Part shown: positions 15,163 to 25,746 of the stretch, piece by piece
How positions within the stretch are numbered: position 1 is the first letter of the stretch
Layout of the letters: each line of letters begins with the position of its first letter
Assembly: GCF_900232905.1 (NCBI RefSeq)
Contig: NZ_OCTQ01000001.1
Coordinates: forward strand, 310,001-374,000
Origin: Miniphocaeibacter massiliensis
GTDB lineage: Bacteria; Bacillota; Clostridia; Tissierellales; Peptoniphilaceae
Direction of reading: 5' to 3'
Length of the DNA stretch: 64,000 nucleotides
Position numbers and translations under genes: made by a program
The notes under the pieces: generated by a model
Database searches by the model: none
Told to the model about the DNA's origin: nothing
What the model saw: only the letters and a program-made list of their open reading frames with translations

Positions 15163-15579
15163 CTACCTCCTTATACTATCCAAATAGGTTTGTAGAATAT
15201 ATGTTGATGCTACCATGTCTATAACCTTTTTACGTTTATTTCTCCTCATATTTCCTTCTATTAATATCCTTTCAGCAGATACTGTTGATAATCTCTCATC
15301 TTGATATATTACTTCAATTTCTGTTCTGGATTTTAGCTTATTAGTAAAAGAAATAACTTTTTCTCCTTGAAGGCCTATTGAATTATTCATATTTTTAGGA
15401 ATACCAACTATAATTTTAACTATATTGTTATCTTTTATAATATCCAAAAGCTCGTTTATATCTTTTTTTTCACTAACTCTTTTAATAGTTTTTAGCCCTT
15501 GAGCTGTAATAAAAAACGGATCACTAATAGCAACACCTATAGTCTTGTCCCCAACATCCAACCCCATGTATCTTTCCAT
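15163..15579 (-). CDS. ruvX: Holliday junction resolvase-like protein RuvX/YqgF
   Basis: A 138-residue RNase H-fold protein. MGLDVGDKTIGVAISDP near the N-terminus, IVGIPKNMN and YQDERLSTVSAERIL are the YqgF motifs that hold the acidic catalytic residues. In other bacteria it is tied to pre-16S rRNA end processing and was first proposed as a resolvase. It is the first gene after a 460-nt gap and reads into DUF1292-fur-rnj. Confidence 0.92.
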   Translation of the reverse strand: MERYMGLDVGDKTIGVAISDPFFITAQGLKTIKRVSEKKDINELLDIIKDNNIVKIIVGIPKNMNNSIGLQGEKVISFTNKLKSRTEIEVIYQDERLSTVSAERILIEGNMRRNKRKKVIDMVASTYILQTYLDSIRR

Positions 15580-16041
15580 TAAACCACCTTTTTATAGAAG
15601 TATTTACTAACTAAATTACAATATCCCTAAAATAGATATCTTGCATGTTAAATATTAACTATGATTTACAATTTGCAAATTATACTTGTTTAGAGAATTT
15701 ACATGTATACTGTAATTTATTCAATACTTCTATTAATAATCTTAGTTTTCTAAATATATTTTCAATAAAATAATATTTACTATCTTTATTAAATTATACC
15801 AAGTATAAAATTAATAAATAACCTTAAAATCAATTATATTTTAACAATATGCCATATAACTTGTAATTATTATTCTTAATTAAATTTTGATAATTTTTTA
15901 TTTAATCACAAATATTAGTAGAAATGAAAATTCATTTCTACTAATATTTTATAAATAATATGTTAAATAATTTTTTTATTAATTGGTAAATAGTATATTA
16001 TTAAAAATAATTATAATTATTTTTTTTAAGTCTAGTATAAA
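15580..16041. other. Gene-free AT-rich interval between ireB and ruvX
   Basis: About 460 bp without a credible reading frame on either strand and with very low GC. In relatives ireB and ruvX are usually almost adjacent, so the gap is unusual for this otherwise packed region. The only clear structure is the 18-bp inverted repeat at 15911-15948. I see no riboswitch, tRNA or recognisable gene remnant. It probably contains the ruvX promoter. Confidence 0.7.
15911..15948. repeat. Perfect 18-bp inverted repeat with a 2-nt spacer
   Basis: AATATTAGTAGAAATGAA (15911-15928) is followed after AA by its exact reverse complement (15931-15948). The arms are too long for a typical operator, and no long T run follows in either direction. 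It could be a long RNA hairpin, a protein-binding palindrome or the remnant of a miniature element. No second copy was noticed in this window. Confidence 0.75.
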
Positions 16042-16314
16042 TTACTTTATATTGTTTTCTTTTAAATAAAATTCTAATAATTCTTCTAATAAGTCATCTC
16101 TATCGACTTGTCTTATAATATTTCTTGCATTTCCATAACTTGTTATATAAGTTGGATCATCTGAAAGAATATACCCTATAATTTGATTTACTGGCTTATA
16201 TCCCTTTTCTGATAATAGTTTATACACAGAATCCAAAATTTCTTTTACTGATTTAGATTCATCTTTTTGAGGTTCAAACATCATTGTCTTATTTATATTT
16301 TCTTTTTCTTGCAT
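16042..16314 (-). CDS. ireB: IreB-family regulatory phosphoprotein (UPF0297)
   Basis: A 90-residue protein of the IreB/YrzL family. The N-terminal KTMMFEP segment holds the threonine region that the PASTA kinase IreK phosphorylates in Enterococcus. It also contains the conserved VYKLLSEKGYKPVNQIIGYI and DPTYITSYGNARNIIRQVDR. IreB negatively regulates cephalosporin tolerance and cell-wall responses in enterococci. It follows alaS by 10 nt, the standard arrangement. Confidence 0.9.
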   Translation of the reverse strand: MQEKENINKTMMFEPQKDESKSVKEILDSVYKLLSEKGYKPVNQIIGYILSDDPTYITSYGNARNIIRQVDRDDLLEELLEFYLKENNIK

Positions 16315-16324
16315 TTGTATCCTC

Positions 16325-18961
16325 CTATTTAATTAATTCATTTAATATATCGACAACAGAATTTATTGCAATATCGACTTTTGTAATATCTTTTCCACCA
16401 GCCATTGCAAAGTCCCTTCTGCCTCCTCCATTTCCGCCTGTCTTAATAGCTACTTGCTTAACAATATCACCAGCGGAAACTTTATTTGTTAAATCTTTTG
16501 TAACAATAGTTAAAAAGTTTAATTTATCTTTATTTAGATTTGATAAAATTATTATTCCAGTACCTAGTTTATCTTTTAAAGTATCTCCTAAATTTCTAAA
16601 TGTTTGTGTATCTAAATTTTCAAATTTATGAATAATCACTTTAATACCTTGAATTTCTTTAGCCTCATTTAATACTGTATTCAAATCTTTCTTACTATCT
16701 TTTTCTTTAAATGAAGTTATTTGTTTTTCTAGTGACTTAACTTCTTTTTGTATGTTTTCTATTCTATGAGTAATTTCATTTTTATCTGATTTTAAAATAC
16801 TAGAAATATCATTTATTAAGTTTTCATTCGCTTTTAAATCTTCATATACAGATCTACCTGTTATTGCTTCAATTCTTCTTATCCCTGCTGCTACTGATGA
16901 TTCAGATATTATTTTTAACATTTGAATGTCCGATGTAGAAACTACATGTGTTCCTCCACATAATTCTGTAGAGTATCCATTTCCAATATTAATTACTCTT
17001 ACAACATCTTTATACTTGTCTTCAAATAGACCTATAGCTCCTAATTTTGTAGATTCTTCAAGAGTCATCTCTGAAGAATTTACTGGCATCCCTAAAGAAA
17101 TTACATCATTAACAATATTTTGAACTTTTAATAGATCGTCTTTTGATATTGCTTCAAAATGGGTAATATCAAATCTTAACCTTTCTGAACTTACATATGA
17201 CCCTGCTTGGTGCACATGATTTCCTAATACTTCCCTTAATGCTTTGTGTAGTAAATGAGTTGCTGTATGGTTTTTCATAGTATCTCTACGTCTTTGAATA
17301 TCTACTTTCATTTCTACTTCTTCTTCTAATCTAAAGGTACCATTTTCAACCTCTACATGATGTAATATAGCATTATTTTTATTTTTAGTTGTATTTATAA
17401 CTATAGCTTTTGAATCTTTGGTTTTTATAATTCCTTGATCTCCAACCTGACCACCACTTTCACCATAAAAACTTGACTCCTCAACCACTATTATACCCTT
17501 TTCTCCTGTTTTTATTTCACCAACAGAATTATCATTTACAAATATTCTTTTTATTTTAGATTTATTGTTTAGTAAGTTATAGCCTAAAAACTCTGTTGCT
17601 TCTAAACTTTTTATTTCTAAATTATCTTTGCTTGACCATCCAATATTATCTTCATTTCTAGATTCTCTAGATCTGTTTCGTTGTTCTTCCATCAGCATAT
17701 TAAACTTTTCAATGTCTACAGACATATTATTTTCTTCTAATATTTCAACAGTTAAATCGATAGGAAATCCATAAGTGTCATAAAGTTTAAAAGCATCTTT
17801 ACTATCTATAACCTTTAATTTGTTTGTATTAGCTTCTGCTATTATACTTTCTAAAATAACTAGCCCTTGATCTATAGTTTCTTGAAATTTGTTTTCTTCA
17901 GAATTTAAAATTTTAAAAATTCTTTCTTGTTCTTCTAATAATTCAGGATATTCAGACTTATATACTTCCATTACAACTTTAGAAACTTCAGTTATAAAAT
18001 TTCCTTTTATACCTAATAATTTCCCATGTCTTGAAGCTCTTCTTAGAAGTCTTCTTAAAACATATCCTCTTCCCTCATTACTTGGAACAACGCCATCATA
18101 AACTAAAAAAGTTATTGCTCGTGCATGATCTGCTATTATTCTTATAGATATATCATCTTTATCGTTTTCTTTATACTTCTTGTTACTTAATTTCTCAATT
18201 TTAGAAATTATATCTTTGACTAAGCCTATTTCAAAAATATTGTCAGCATTTTCTAGAACCATTGTAATTCTTTCTAATCCCATGCCTGTATCAATATTCG
18301 GGTTTGCTAGTTTATGATATACACCATCTGAATCTTTATTAAATTGTGTAAATACTAAGTTCCAAACCTCTAGAAATCTATCACAGTCACACCCTGGTTT
18401 ACAGTCTGGACTTCCACAACCATATTTTTCTCCTCTATCTACATGTATCTCTGAACATGGACCACAAGGCCCTACTTCAAGCTCCCAAAAATTATCTTCT
18501 TTTCCCAACCTAACAATTTTTTCTTCTGGAATTCCAATTTCATTCTTCCAAATATTATAAGCTTCATCATCTTCTTCATATACTGAAACCCAAAGAACTT
18601 CTTCTGGTATTTCCATTTTTTTATTTAAAAATTCCCAAGACCATTCTATAGCTTCTTTTTTAAAATAATCGCCAAATGAAAAATTCCCAAGCATTTCAAA
18701 AAAAGTGCCATGTCTTTGAGTTATTCCAACAGAATCTATATCTCCCGTTCTAATACATCTTTGAGAAGAACAGGCTCTATCTTTAGCCATTTTTAATTCA
18801 CCAGTAAAATATTTTTTTAAAGGTGCCATACCTGCATTAACTAAAAGTAAGCTATTGTCATCCTGTGGAATTAACGGAAAACTCTTTAATACAATATGAT
18901 CTTTTTCTTTAAAAAAATCTAAAAATTCTTTACGTATCTCATTTAAACCTAAATTTCTCAT
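16325..18961 (-). CDS. alaS: Alanyl-tRNA synthetase
   Basis: An 878-residue class II synthetase of usual length. The N-terminal catalytic domain includes [20 protein letters not shown] and [14 protein letters not shown]. The editing domain has the zinc motifs [11 protein letters not shown] and ELCGGTHV, and the C-terminal DHHA1 domain holds [17 protein letters not shown]. It charges tRNA-Ala and clears mischarged Ser/Gly. No T-box was seen before it; it follows the AI-2E permease gene by 12 nt and is probably transcribed with it. Confidence 0.97.
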   Translation of the reverse strand: MRNLGLNEIRKEFLDFFKEKDHIVLKSFPLIPQDDNSLLLVNAGMAPLKKYFTGELKMAKDRACSSQRCIRTGDIDSVGITQRHGTFFEMLGNFSFGDYFKKEAIEWSWEFLNKKMEIPEEVLWVSVYEEDDEAYNIWKNEIGIPEEKIVRLGKEDNFWELEVGPCGPCSEIHVDRGEKYGCGSPDCKPGCDCDRFLEVWNLVFTQFNKDSDGVYHKLANPNIDTGMGLERITMVLENADNIFEIGLVKDIISKIEKLSNKKYKENDKDDISIRIIADHARAITFLVYDGVVPSNEGRGYVLRRLLRRASRHGKLLGIKGNFITEVSKVVMEVYKSEYPELLEEQERIFKILNSEENKFQETIDQGLVILESIIAEANTNKLKVIDSKDAFKLYDTYGFPIDLTVEILEENNMSVDIEKFNMLMEEQRNRSRESRNEDNIGWSSKDNLEIKSLEATEFLGYNLLNNKSKIKRIFVNDNSVGEIKTGEKGIIVVEESSFYGESGGQVGDQGIIKTKDSKAIVINTTKNKNNAILHHVEVENGTFRLEEEVEMKVDIQRRRDTMKNHTATHLLHKALREVLGNHVHQAGSYVSSERLRFDITHFEAISKDDLLKVQNIVNDVISLGMPVNSSEMTLEESTKLGAIGLFEDKYKDVVRVINIGNGYSTELCGGTHVVSTSDIQMLKIISESSVAAGIRRIEAITGRSVYEDLKANENLINDISSILKSDKNEITHRIENIQKEVKSLEKQITSFKEKDSKKDLNTVLNEAKEIQGIKVIIHKFENLDTQTFRNLGDTLKDKLGTGIIILSNLNKDKLNFLTIVTKDLTNKVSAGDIVKQVAIKTGGNGGGRRDFAMAGGKDITKVDIAINSVVDILNELIK

Positions 18962-18973
18962 AAAACCTCACAC

Positions 18974-20200
18974 TTATTTATTTTTATTTTCTTCATCTTC
19001 TATATTGTTAGTATTTAAAAAAAAGTTTTTTATATCATCTTTAAAATGTTGTAACACCACTTTCATAGTTGCAACTACAGGCACCGAAAATATCATACCT
19101 ACAACTCCAAACATTCCAGCACCTACTACTAAACTAAGTAAAATTAAAAGTGGATTCAATCCAATTGTAGTTCCTAATATTTTAGGTGCTAATATATTAT
19201 TTTCTAACCATTGAATAAATACAAATGCAACACCTACAATAACTGCTTTTATTGGGTTATCTATAAAAGCTATTATTACTGCTGGCGTAAATCCAAGGAA
19301 TGGACCAATATAAGGTATTATATCTGCTATGCATGTTATAACGCCTATTACCAATGCATATTCTATCCCCATTATTAATAAAAATATAGCAGTTAATACT
19401 CCTACAGCTAACGCCATTAAAAGTCTACCTCTTATAAATTGAGAATTTACTCTATCTATGTCTTTAAATAGGATTAAGTAATTATCCCTATCTTTCTTAG
19501 GTATTAAATTTTTAGCTCCTTCTATATATTTTTCTTTATCTAATAGTAAATAAAAGGAAATTATCGGGATTAACACTATTCTAATTAAACTACTAGCAAG
19601 TCCACTAATTTTTTCGCCAAATTTTGCTGCAGTTTCTGGTAACTTAACTCTTATATTAGAAATAGCCTTTCCTATCATCCGTTCTATTTCTTCTGTGAAA
19701 TTATTTAATTTCTCATTGTCAGAAAAGTTATCTTCAACAAACTCTATTACTGAATTAGATAAATCATTTAAAATAGTAGGAGCATTTCTTATGAAATTAA
19801 ATAGCTGCTCTGTTATTTCTGGCATAATTATAGTTATCATCAATGCAAAAATTAAAATTACTAACAAGTATACTATTAGTATTGCATAAGCCCTTTTTAT
19901 GCCTCTAGCTTCCAATTTCTTTACTAATGGATTAATTAAGTATGCTAATACTATAGAAATAAGTATAGTTACAATTGTAGAACCTAATATTGCATGTTTA
20001 GTAAATAAATATAATACTATTAGTATTAAAAAAACATATACTGCAGTTCTTTTTATAAAAGATTGTTCAAATCTTAATCTATTTCTTAAACTAATATTTT
20101 TATTACCAATATTAATTAAATAGTATATAGTCAAAGAGATAAAAACAACCAATAAAATTAATATAACATTTATCAATGTTTCCCTTACATCAAATGGCAT
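18974..20200 (-). CDS. AI-2E family transporter (YrrI-like permease)
   Basis: A 408-residue membrane protein of the AI-2E exporter/PurR-regulated permease family. It has N-terminal helices, a central soluble stretch (about 145-205) and the conserved C-terminal ADIIPYIGPFLGFTPA followed by IQWLENNILAPKILGTTIGL. B. subtilis yrrI occupies the same place upstream of alaS. Substrates vary across the family (autoinducer-2, sodium/proton exchange), so none is assigned. The long charged C-terminus (ending EDEENKNK) is cytoplasmic in prediction. Confidence 0.88.
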   Translation of the reverse strand: MPFDVRETLINVILILLVVFISLTIYYLINIGNKNISLRNRLRFEQSFIKRTAVYVFLILIVLYLFTKHAILGSTIVTILISIVLAYLINPLVKKLEARGIKRAYAILIVYLLVILIFALMITIIMPEITEQLFNFIRNAPTILNDLSNSVIEFVEDNFSDNEKLNNFTEEIERMIGKAISNIRVKLPETAAKFGEKISGLASSLIRIVLIPIISFYLLLDKEKYIEGAKNLIPKKDRDNYLILFKDIDRVNSQFIRGRLLMALAVGVLTAIFLLIMGIEYALVIGVITCIADIIPYIGPFLGFTPAVIIAFIDNPIKAVIVGVAFVFIQWLENNILAPKILGTTIGLNPLLILLSLVVGAGMFGVVGMIFSVPVVATMKVVLQHFKDDIKNFFLNTNNIEDEENKNK

Positions 20201-20254
20201 ACATACCTCCTTTTTGTTTTTAACATCTATTCTTATATTATATGATATATTAAC

Positions 20255-20290
20255 AAAAAAATATAGGTAAGTCCTACCTATATTTTAATA
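20255..20290 (-). terminator. Terminator downstream of the cysteine desulfurase gene
   Basis: On the minus strand AAATATAGGTA pairs with TACCTATATTT around a short loop, followed by a run of T. It lies between the iscS stop codon and the AI-2E gene leader. Confidence 0.8.
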
Positions 20291-20302
20291 TACTACTTAT
20301 AA

Positions 20303-21445
20303 TTATTTAACTCTTTTGTTAATATCTATTAGTGTATCTACAACAAAATCTAACTCTTCTTTAGTATTTTCTATACCAATACTAAATCTTATAGCAGATT
20401 TTGAATCTTCCTCATTTAATTTCATTGCCTTTAATACATGTGAAGGTTCAATAGTTCCCGAAGTACAAGCAGATCCTGCTGAAGCAGCTATTCCATTTAT
20501 ATCTAAGGACATTAAAATAGACTCTGAATTCAAATTACCAAAAGATACATTTATATTGTTTGGTAATCTATTTAAAGAATCTCCGTTTAGTCTTAAATTT
20601 GGAATGTTATCTTTCAATCTATCAATAAAATAATCTCTTTTAGATTTTAATTTAGTTATCTTAATATCTTTATCTGTATTTGTAAGCTCAATAGCTTTTG
20701 CTAGACCAACTATATTTGCGACATTTTCTGTAGATGCTCTTTTCCCTCTTTCTTGCAATCCTCCGTGAATTAAATTTTCTATGTTAATACCATCTCTAAT
20801 GTATAAAACCCCTATACCCTTTGGTCCATTAATTTTATGCCCTGAAATAGTCATTAAATCTATATTATTTTTATTAATATCTATATCTAATAACCCATAG
20901 GCTTGAACTGCATCTGTATGGAAAATAACACCATTTTCTTTTGCAATTTTTCCTATTTCTTCAATAGGTTGTATAGTTCCAACTTCATTATTTGCATACA
21001 TTATAGATATTAATATAGTTTCTTTTTTTATTGAACTCTGTAATTCCTCGATATTAACTATGCCTTCTGAATCAACATCCAAATATGTTACTTCATATCC
21101 TTGTCTCTCTAGAAACTTACAAGTATTTAATACTGCTGGATGTTCAATTTTAGAAGTTATAATATGCTTTCCTTTTGTTTTGTAACTTTCAGCTATTCCC
21201 TTTAATGCCCAATTATCAGCTTCTGTTCCACTTGATGTGAAAAAAACTTCGCTTGGTTTGCATGACATATTTTTAGCCAATATCATTCTTGATTTTTCTA
21301 TAGCAACTTTAGATTTTGTGCCTAAAGAATAAATGCTTGAAGGATTACCAAAATTATTTCTTAAATAGGGAATCATTGAATTAATAACATCTTCAAATGG
21401 TTTAGTTGTTGCAGCATTATCTAAATATATAATATCATTTATCAT
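20303..21445 (-). CDS. iscS: Cysteine desulfurase (IscS/NifS)
   Basis: A 380-residue PLP-dependent class V aminotransferase-fold enzyme. It opens with YLDNAATTKP, holds the PLP lysine at 204 (SGHKINGPKG), and carries the mobile-loop catalytic Cys327 in SAGSACTSGTIEPSHVL. It removes sulfur from cysteine for Fe-S clusters and tRNA thiolation. It overlaps the upstream iscR by four bases. No iscU follows within this window. A role in selenium supply for the selenoproteins is possible but not shown. Confidence 0.94.
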   Translation of the reverse strand: MINDIIYLDNAATTKPFEDVINSMIPYLRNNFGNPSSIYSLGTKSKVAIEKSRMILAKNMSCKPSEVFFTSSGTEADNWALKGIAESYKTKGKHIITSKIEHPAVLNTCKFLERQGYEVTYLDVDSEGIVNIEELQSSIKKETILISIMYANNEVGTIQPIEEIGKIAKENGVIFHTDAVQAYGLLDIDINKNNIDLMTISGHKINGPKGIGVLYIRDGINIENLIHGGLQERGKRASTENVANIVGLAKAIELTNTDKDIKITKLKSKRDYFIDRLKDNIPNLRLNGDSLNRLPNNINVSFGNLNSESILMSLDINGIAASAGSACTSGTIEPSHVLKAMKLNEEDSKSAIRFSIGIENTKEELDFVVDTLIDINKRVK

Positions 21446-21855
21446 GACCTGTATTTACCTTTAACCATTTCATCTAATGTCATTTCATTTGCCTTGCGTG
21501 TTATTTCATTTGATATTTCTACCCAGACTCCTCTTGCAGGGCAAGATCCTTGTCTAGGACAATAATCTTCTTCAGTGGAGCATTCTGTGGTTCCGAAAAA
21601 ATCTTCCAAATTTCTTAATATATCACCTATCGTTATATCTTTAGGGTTTTTAGTTAAAAAATAACCTCCTTGAGAACCTCTTATACTATCAACTAACCCA
21701 CCTTTTTTTAGCCTTCTAATCAACTGTTCTAAATAGCTATTAGATAGTCCAGTAATTTTTGAAATTTCATTAAGAGATATTGGTTCACCCTCATAATTTT
21801 TACCAAGAACATACATAGCATGTAAACCATATCTTCCTCTTGTAGATAGTCTCAT
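21442..21855 (-). CDS. iscR: Rrf2-family Fe-S regulator (IscR-like)
   Basis: A 137-residue winged-helix protein starting MRLSTRGRYGLHAM, the typical Rrf2 start, behind GGAGG at the right distance; an upstream in-frame ATG at 21906 lacks a ribosome site. The helix-turn-helix is around ISLNEISKITGLSNSYLEQL. Three cysteines in CSTEEDYCPRQGSCPARGVW match the IscR cluster-binding loop. It likely senses Fe-S status and controls iscS, to which it is translationally coupled. CymR-type cysteine regulators lack these cysteines, so IscR-like is preferred. Confidence 0.9.
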   Translation of the reverse strand: MRLSTRGRYGLHAMYVLGKNYEGEPISLNEISKITGLSNSYLEQLIRRLKKGGLVDSIRGSQGGYFLTKNPKDITIGDILRNLEDFFGTTECSTEEDYCPRQGSCPARGVWVEISNEITRKANEMTLDEMVKGKYRS

Positions 21856-21910
21856 TTCATTCCTCCAATAATTACAAATTATAGCATATCCTACTAATTT
21901 AATCAAAATT

Positions 21911-21938
21911 AAAAAAGCCCTAAGATTAGGGCTTTTTT
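21911..21938 (-). terminator. Terminator after the first degV gene
   Basis: AAAAAAGCCCTAA and TTAGGGCTTTTTT form a strong hairpin with T runs in both directions, between the iscR leader and the degV stop codon. Confidence 0.9.
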
Positions 21939-21941
21939 GTT

Positions 21942-22787
21942 TTATTCCAAATCAAGATATGTTCCGAACAATACGCCAATAGTTCCTGGACCTATATGGC
22001 ATCCTATAACAGAAGATACTTCTTCAAATTTAACATCTATGTTGGGATATTTTTGTTGCATTTTTTCATATATATTCATTGCTTTTTCTTTATTATATAC
22101 ATATACAACAGATAAATACTTAATATCTTCTGGTATGAATGATTCTATTTTATTCATTGCTTTATTAAAGCCTCGAACTTTTTCTATTAATCCCAAAGAA
22201 CCATCCTCCATTACAGATACTATAGGTTTTATATTTAATAAATCACCTATTGTCGCACTTGTTGAAGATAATCTTCCTCCTCTTTTTAAATACTCTAAGG
22301 ATTCAGGAATAAAATATACACTTTGATTTTCTCTATGAATTTTAAGCCTTTTTAAAATTTCATCAATATCGAAATTTTTATTCCTTAATTCGACCACATA
22401 TTCAACTTGTCTTTTTAAGTTTAGAGTTGTGGTTTTTGCATTATAAATATGTATTCTCTCATCGCCGATCATCTCTTTAGCTAAAATACAAGAGTTATAA
22501 GTGCCACTTAACTTTTCTGATATAGGCATAACTATAACAGCGTCAGGATTATTCTCTAATGCTTTATTAAAAATTTCTATTAACTTCCCAATCGGTGGTT
22601 GAGAAGTTGTAGGAAAATCCTCACTTTCTATAAATTTTTCATAAAACAAGTCATATTTAGTTGGATCTCCTTCCTCATATTCCTTGCCTTCAAAATTATA
22701 ATATATTTGAAAGACATGTATATTTTCTTTTTCAATGTATTCTAACGGCAAGGTAGCCGTTGAATCAGTTACTATATTTATTTTCAT
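21942..22787 (-). CDS. DegV family fatty-acid-binding protein
   Basis: A 281-residue DegV protein. It begins with the family motif IVTDSTATLPLEYIE, then TTSQPPIGKLIEIF (about 57-70), a central YLKRGGRLSSTSATIGDLLNIKP and a C-terminal IGCHIGPGTIGVLF. The histidine and serine/threonine of these motifs bind the fatty-acid carboxylate. DegV/FakB proteins present fatty acids to FakA kinase for phospholipid synthesis. A second paralogue lies at 27483-28388; such pairs usually differ in chain preference. It has its own terminator. Confidence 0.9.
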   Translation of the reverse strand: MKINIVTDSTATLPLEYIEKENIHVFQIYYNFEGKEYEEGDPTKYDLFYEKFIESEDFPTTSQPPIGKLIEIFNKALENNPDAVIVMPISEKLSGTYNSCILAKEMIGDERIHIYNAKTTTLNLKRQVEYVVELRNKNFDIDEILKRLKIHRENQSVYFIPESLEYLKRGGRLSSTSATIGDLLNIKPIVSVMEDGSLGLIEKVRGFNKAMNKIESFIPEDIKYLSVVYVYNKEKAMNIYEKMQQKYPNIDVKFEEVSSVIGCHIGPGTIGVLFGTYLDLE

Positions 22788-22804
22788 TAAACTCTCCTAA
22801 GTTT

Positions 22805-22836
22805 AAAATAAGTCTATTGATTAATAGACTTATTTT
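22805..22836 (-). terminator. Terminator overlapping the leuS stop region
   Basis: AAAATAAGTCTATT and AATAGACTTATTTT form a 14-bp stem with a GATT loop; the hairpin overlaps the end of leuS (22830) and reads into T and A residues. Confidence 0.75.
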
Positions 22837-25241
22837 ACCACTATATTAAATATTTTCCCATTTACATAAATTATTTTAACAATATTTTTACCATCTAAAT
22901 ATTTATTAATAGATTCTATATCTTTAACTTGATTCATTATGTTTTCTTGGCTTTCGTCTTTAGAAACGGTTAATGTCGACCTTAATTTTCCATTTACTTG
23001 TATAGGTAATTCTATAGTACTATCAACGGTTTTCTTTTCATCATAAACTGGCCATGTTGTATTATAGATATGATTTTCAAATCCAATTCTTTCCCAAATT
23101 TCTTCAGTAATATGAGGAGCTACCGGATTTAGTAATATTAAAAATGTTTTTATGTCTAACTTAGAAATACTTCTATGAGCATTAAATTCATTTAAAAGTG
23201 TCATTAGCTGTGCAACAGCAGTATTAAACTTTAAGTTTTCAAAATCTTCAGTAATCTTTTTTATAGTTTTATGAATAATACTCTCTAATTCTTTTGTATA
23301 TTCTTCTTTATCATTTACAATTCCTTGTAATTTCCAAACTTTTTCCAAAAACTTTCTACAGCCTTTAACTCCATTTTCTGACCATGGAACAGCTTTTTCA
23401 AAATCTCCTATAAACATTTCATATGTTCTTAAAGTATCGGCTCCAAAGTCCCTTATAATATCATCTGGATTAATAACATTACCTCTAGATTTAGACATTT
23501 TTTCACCGTTATTTCCAAGTATCATGCCATGGCTAGTTCTTTTCATATATGGTTCTTTTGTATTAACAACTCCTATGTCATAAAGAAATTTGTGCCAAAA
23601 TCTTGAATATAGCAAATGCAATGTAGTGTGTTCCATACCCCCATTATACCAATCTACTGGAGCATAGTATTCAATACTTTCTTTACTTGCTAAAGCTTCT
23701 TTGTTTTTCGGATCTAAATATCTTAAATAGTACCATGATGAACCTGCCCATTGAGGCATAGTATCAGTTTCTCTTTTTGCAGGCTTTCCACATTTTGGAC
23801 ATATTGTATTCACATATGATTCTATTTTCGCAAGTGGTGATTCTCCATCATCTGTTGGTTCATATTCTTTTACTTCTGGAAGTTTAACTGGAAGTTCTTC
23901 TTCTGGTACTGCAACCCAACCACAATCTTCACAATAAACCAAAGGTATAGGCTCTCCCCAATATCTCTGACGCGTAAATACCCAATCCCTTAGTTTAAAA
24001 TTAGTCTTTTTATAACCAAGTCCTTTATCTTCAATAAATTCAGCTATTTTTTCTTTAGCATCTTTTACTGATAATCCATCTAAAAATCCTGAATTAATCA
24101 TTATACCTGTTTCTGTATCAGTATATGCTTCTTTTGATATATCTCCTCCTGATACAACTTCAACTATTGGTAAATTAAATTTTGTAGCAAATTCATAGTC
24201 TCTAGTATCATGAGCCGGAACTGCCATTATTGCACCTGTTCCATAAGTCATTAAAACATAATCTGAAATAAATATAGGAATTTCTTTACCAGTTGCTGGA
24301 TTTATGGCTTTTATTCCTTTTAATTCAACACCTGTTTTACTTTTATTTAATTCAGTTCTTTCAAATTCTGATTTTTTTATAACTTCATTTTTATAATCTA
24401 AAATTTCATCAAAGTTATCTATTTTATTTTTGTATTTTTCTATTAGTGGATGCTCTACTGCTATAACCATGTAAGTAGCTCCAAAAACAGTATCTGGTCT
24501 AGTTGTATAAACTTTTAGTTTGTCTTCTGAATCTTTAATTAAAAAATCAAGTTCACATCCATAAGATCTTCCTATCCAATTTATTTGTTGAGATTTTATT
24601 TTTTCAGGATAGTCTACATCAGATAAATCATCTATAAGCCTATTAGCGTATTCTGTTATTTTTAACATCCATTGATTTTTAACTTTGTGTACTACTTCTG
24701 AACCACATCTTTCACAAGATCCATTTACTACTTCTTCATTGGCTAAACCTACTTTGCAACTAGGACACCAGTTAATTGGCATCTCTTTTTTATATGCCAA
24801 ACCTTTTTCAAACATTTTTATAAAAATCCATTGAGTCCATTTGTAATAATTTGGATCTGTTGTGTTTATTTCCCTATCCCAATCAAAAGAAAGCCCTATT
24901 GATTTTAATTGCTCTTTAAATCTTTTAATATTTTTTTCTGTTATTATAGCTGGATGAACCTTGTTTTTTATAGCATAATTTTCTGCTGGTAGTCCAAACG
25001 CATCCCATCCCATAGGATATAATACATTTTGTCCTTGTAATCTTCTTTTTCTAGATACAATATCTAAAGCAGTATATGGTCTTGGATGACCAACGTGAAG
25101 TCCTTGTCCAGATGGATAAGGGAATTCTATCAAAGCATAGAATTTTTCCTTATTACTATCAATTTCTGTTTTAAATGGTTTTTCTTCATCCCAGTGTTTT
25201 TGCCATTTTTTTTCAATAGCATTAGGATTATACATCTCCAT
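22830..25241 (-). CDS. leuS: Leucyl-tRNA synthetase
   Basis: An 803-residue class I synthetase. The HIGH-type motif is in [19 protein letters not shown], a zinc module in [16 protein letters not shown], the CP1 editing domain includes [15 protein letters not shown] and [20 protein letters not shown], and KMSKS lies in [19 protein letters not shown]. Length is that of bacterial LeuRS. Expression is governed by the leucine T-box leader immediately upstream; it has its own promoter and terminator, so it is a single-gene unit. Confidence 0.98.
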   Translation of the reverse strand: MEMYNPNAIEKKWQKHWDEEKPFKTEIDSNKEKFYALIEFPYPSGQGLHVGHPRPYTALDIVSRKRRLQGQNVLYPMGWDAFGLPAENYAIKNKVHPAIITEKNIKRFKEQLKSIGLSFDWDREINTTDPNYYKWTQWIFIKMFEKGLAYKKEMPINWCPSCKVGLANEEVVNGSCERCGSEVVHKVKNQWMLKITEYANRLIDDLSDVDYPEKIKSQQINWIGRSYGCELDFLIKDSEDKLKVYTTRPDTVFGATYMVIAVEHPLIEKYKNKIDNFDEILDYKNEVIKKSEFERTELNKSKTGVELKGIKAINPATGKEIPIFISDYVLMTYGTGAIMAVPAHDTRDYEFATKFNLPIVEVVSGGDISKEAYTDTETGIMINSGFLDGLSVKDAKEKIAEFIEDKGLGYKKTNFKLRDWVFTRQRYWGEPIPLVYCEDCGWVAVPEEELPVKLPEVKEYEPTDDGESPLAKIESYVNTICPKCGKPAKRETDTMPQWAGSSWYYLRYLDPKNKEALASKESIEYYAPVDWYNGGMEHTTLHLLYSRFWHKFLYDIGVVNTKEPYMKRTSHGMILGNNGEKMSKSRGNVINPDDIIRDFGADTLRTYEMFIGDFEKAVPWSENGVKGCRKFLEKVWKLQGIVNDKEEYTKELESIIHKTIKKITEDFENLKFNTAVAQLMTLLNEFNAHRSISKLDIKTFLILLNPVAPHITEEIWERIGFENHIYNTTWPVYDEKKTVDSTIELPIQVNGKLRSTLTVSKDESQENIMNQVKDIESINKYLDGKNIVKIIYVNGKIFNIVVK

Positions 25242-25260
25242 TAATTTCCTCCTTTTGAAA

Positions 25261-25480
25261 TAAAAAAACTCTCATCTCTGTTTAAGAGACGAAAGTTATA
25301 TTCGCGGTACCACTCTTATTGGTTAAAACCCTCTTGTGTACATTTAACGGTGTCCCGTCTATTATTTGATATATGAACAAGTTCAATTATAGTGTAATAT
25401 AACTTTTCAGCAACCAGCTACTCTCTTGAAAACACTAATTAATTTACTACTTTCATACATAATACTTTTATTAAATTTCT
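25261..25480 (-). ncRNA. T-box leader (leucine) of leuS
   Basis: The minus strand carries the T-box core GAGTGGTACCGCG (25303-25315). Upstream lies the stem I motif region AGAGAGTAGCTGGTTGCTGA. A GAA-CTT specifier arrangement puts the Leu codon CUU at 25379-25381. Downstream, CTTTCGTCTCT pairs with AGAGATGAGAG (with G-U pairs) before seven T, forming the terminator (about 25262-25293). Uncharged tRNA-Leu should stabilise the antiterminator and switch leuS on. The specifier identity fits the downstream gene. Ends are approximate. Confidence 0.93.
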
Positions 25481-25486
25481 TCTGAA

Positions 25487-25515
25487 ATTATATCATTTAT
25501 CTAGACTAAAATCAA
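25487..25515 (-). promoter_or_regulatory. Promoter of the leuS T-box transcript
   Basis: On the minus strand TTGATT (25510-25515) and TATAAT (25487-25492) are 17 bp apart, abutting the stop codon of the preceding PC4-like gene and pointing to the T-box leader. Confidence 0.75.
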
Positions 25516-25737
25516 TTATTCTAACTCATCTTTAAGTAGTTCTAATAAAATTTTCATTTCATCTTCTGTAAAAGTTACACCTTTGCTCATTCTTGTATGA
25601 TCTGGATTCCATTCTCTTATATCATACTTAGCCTCTCTTTCACTCCAACTTACTAAATTTAGTTCTTTCCTCCATCCCTTTGCATTTTCTGATAATATCC
25701 CAATATTTTCTACTATTTCAAATTTAAATTCCGACAT
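25516..25737 (-). CDS. YdbC-like PC4/p15 domain ssDNA-binding protein
   Basis: A 73-residue protein resembling YdbC-family PC4-like proteins: a beta-rich N-terminus (FKFEIVENIGILSENAKGW), then ELNLVSWSEREAKYDIREW and a C-terminal helix (GVTFTEDEMKILLELLKDEL). Members bind single-stranded DNA in a sequence-independent way. It follows a coiled-coil hypothetical gene by 9 nt, suggesting a two-gene unit. The call is based on the conserved pattern SWSEREAKYDIREW. Confidence 0.8.
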   Translation of the reverse strand: MSEFKFEIVENIGILSENAKGWRKELNLVSWSEREAKYDIREWNPDHTRMSKGVTFTEDEMKILLELLKDELE

Positions 25738-25746
25738 TTTTTCCTC

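Noticed and set aside
15911-15948. Intrinsic terminator for ireB
   Set aside because: The stem is perfect but almost all A/T, and on the minus strand it is followed by TTGTGATTAAA, not a T run.
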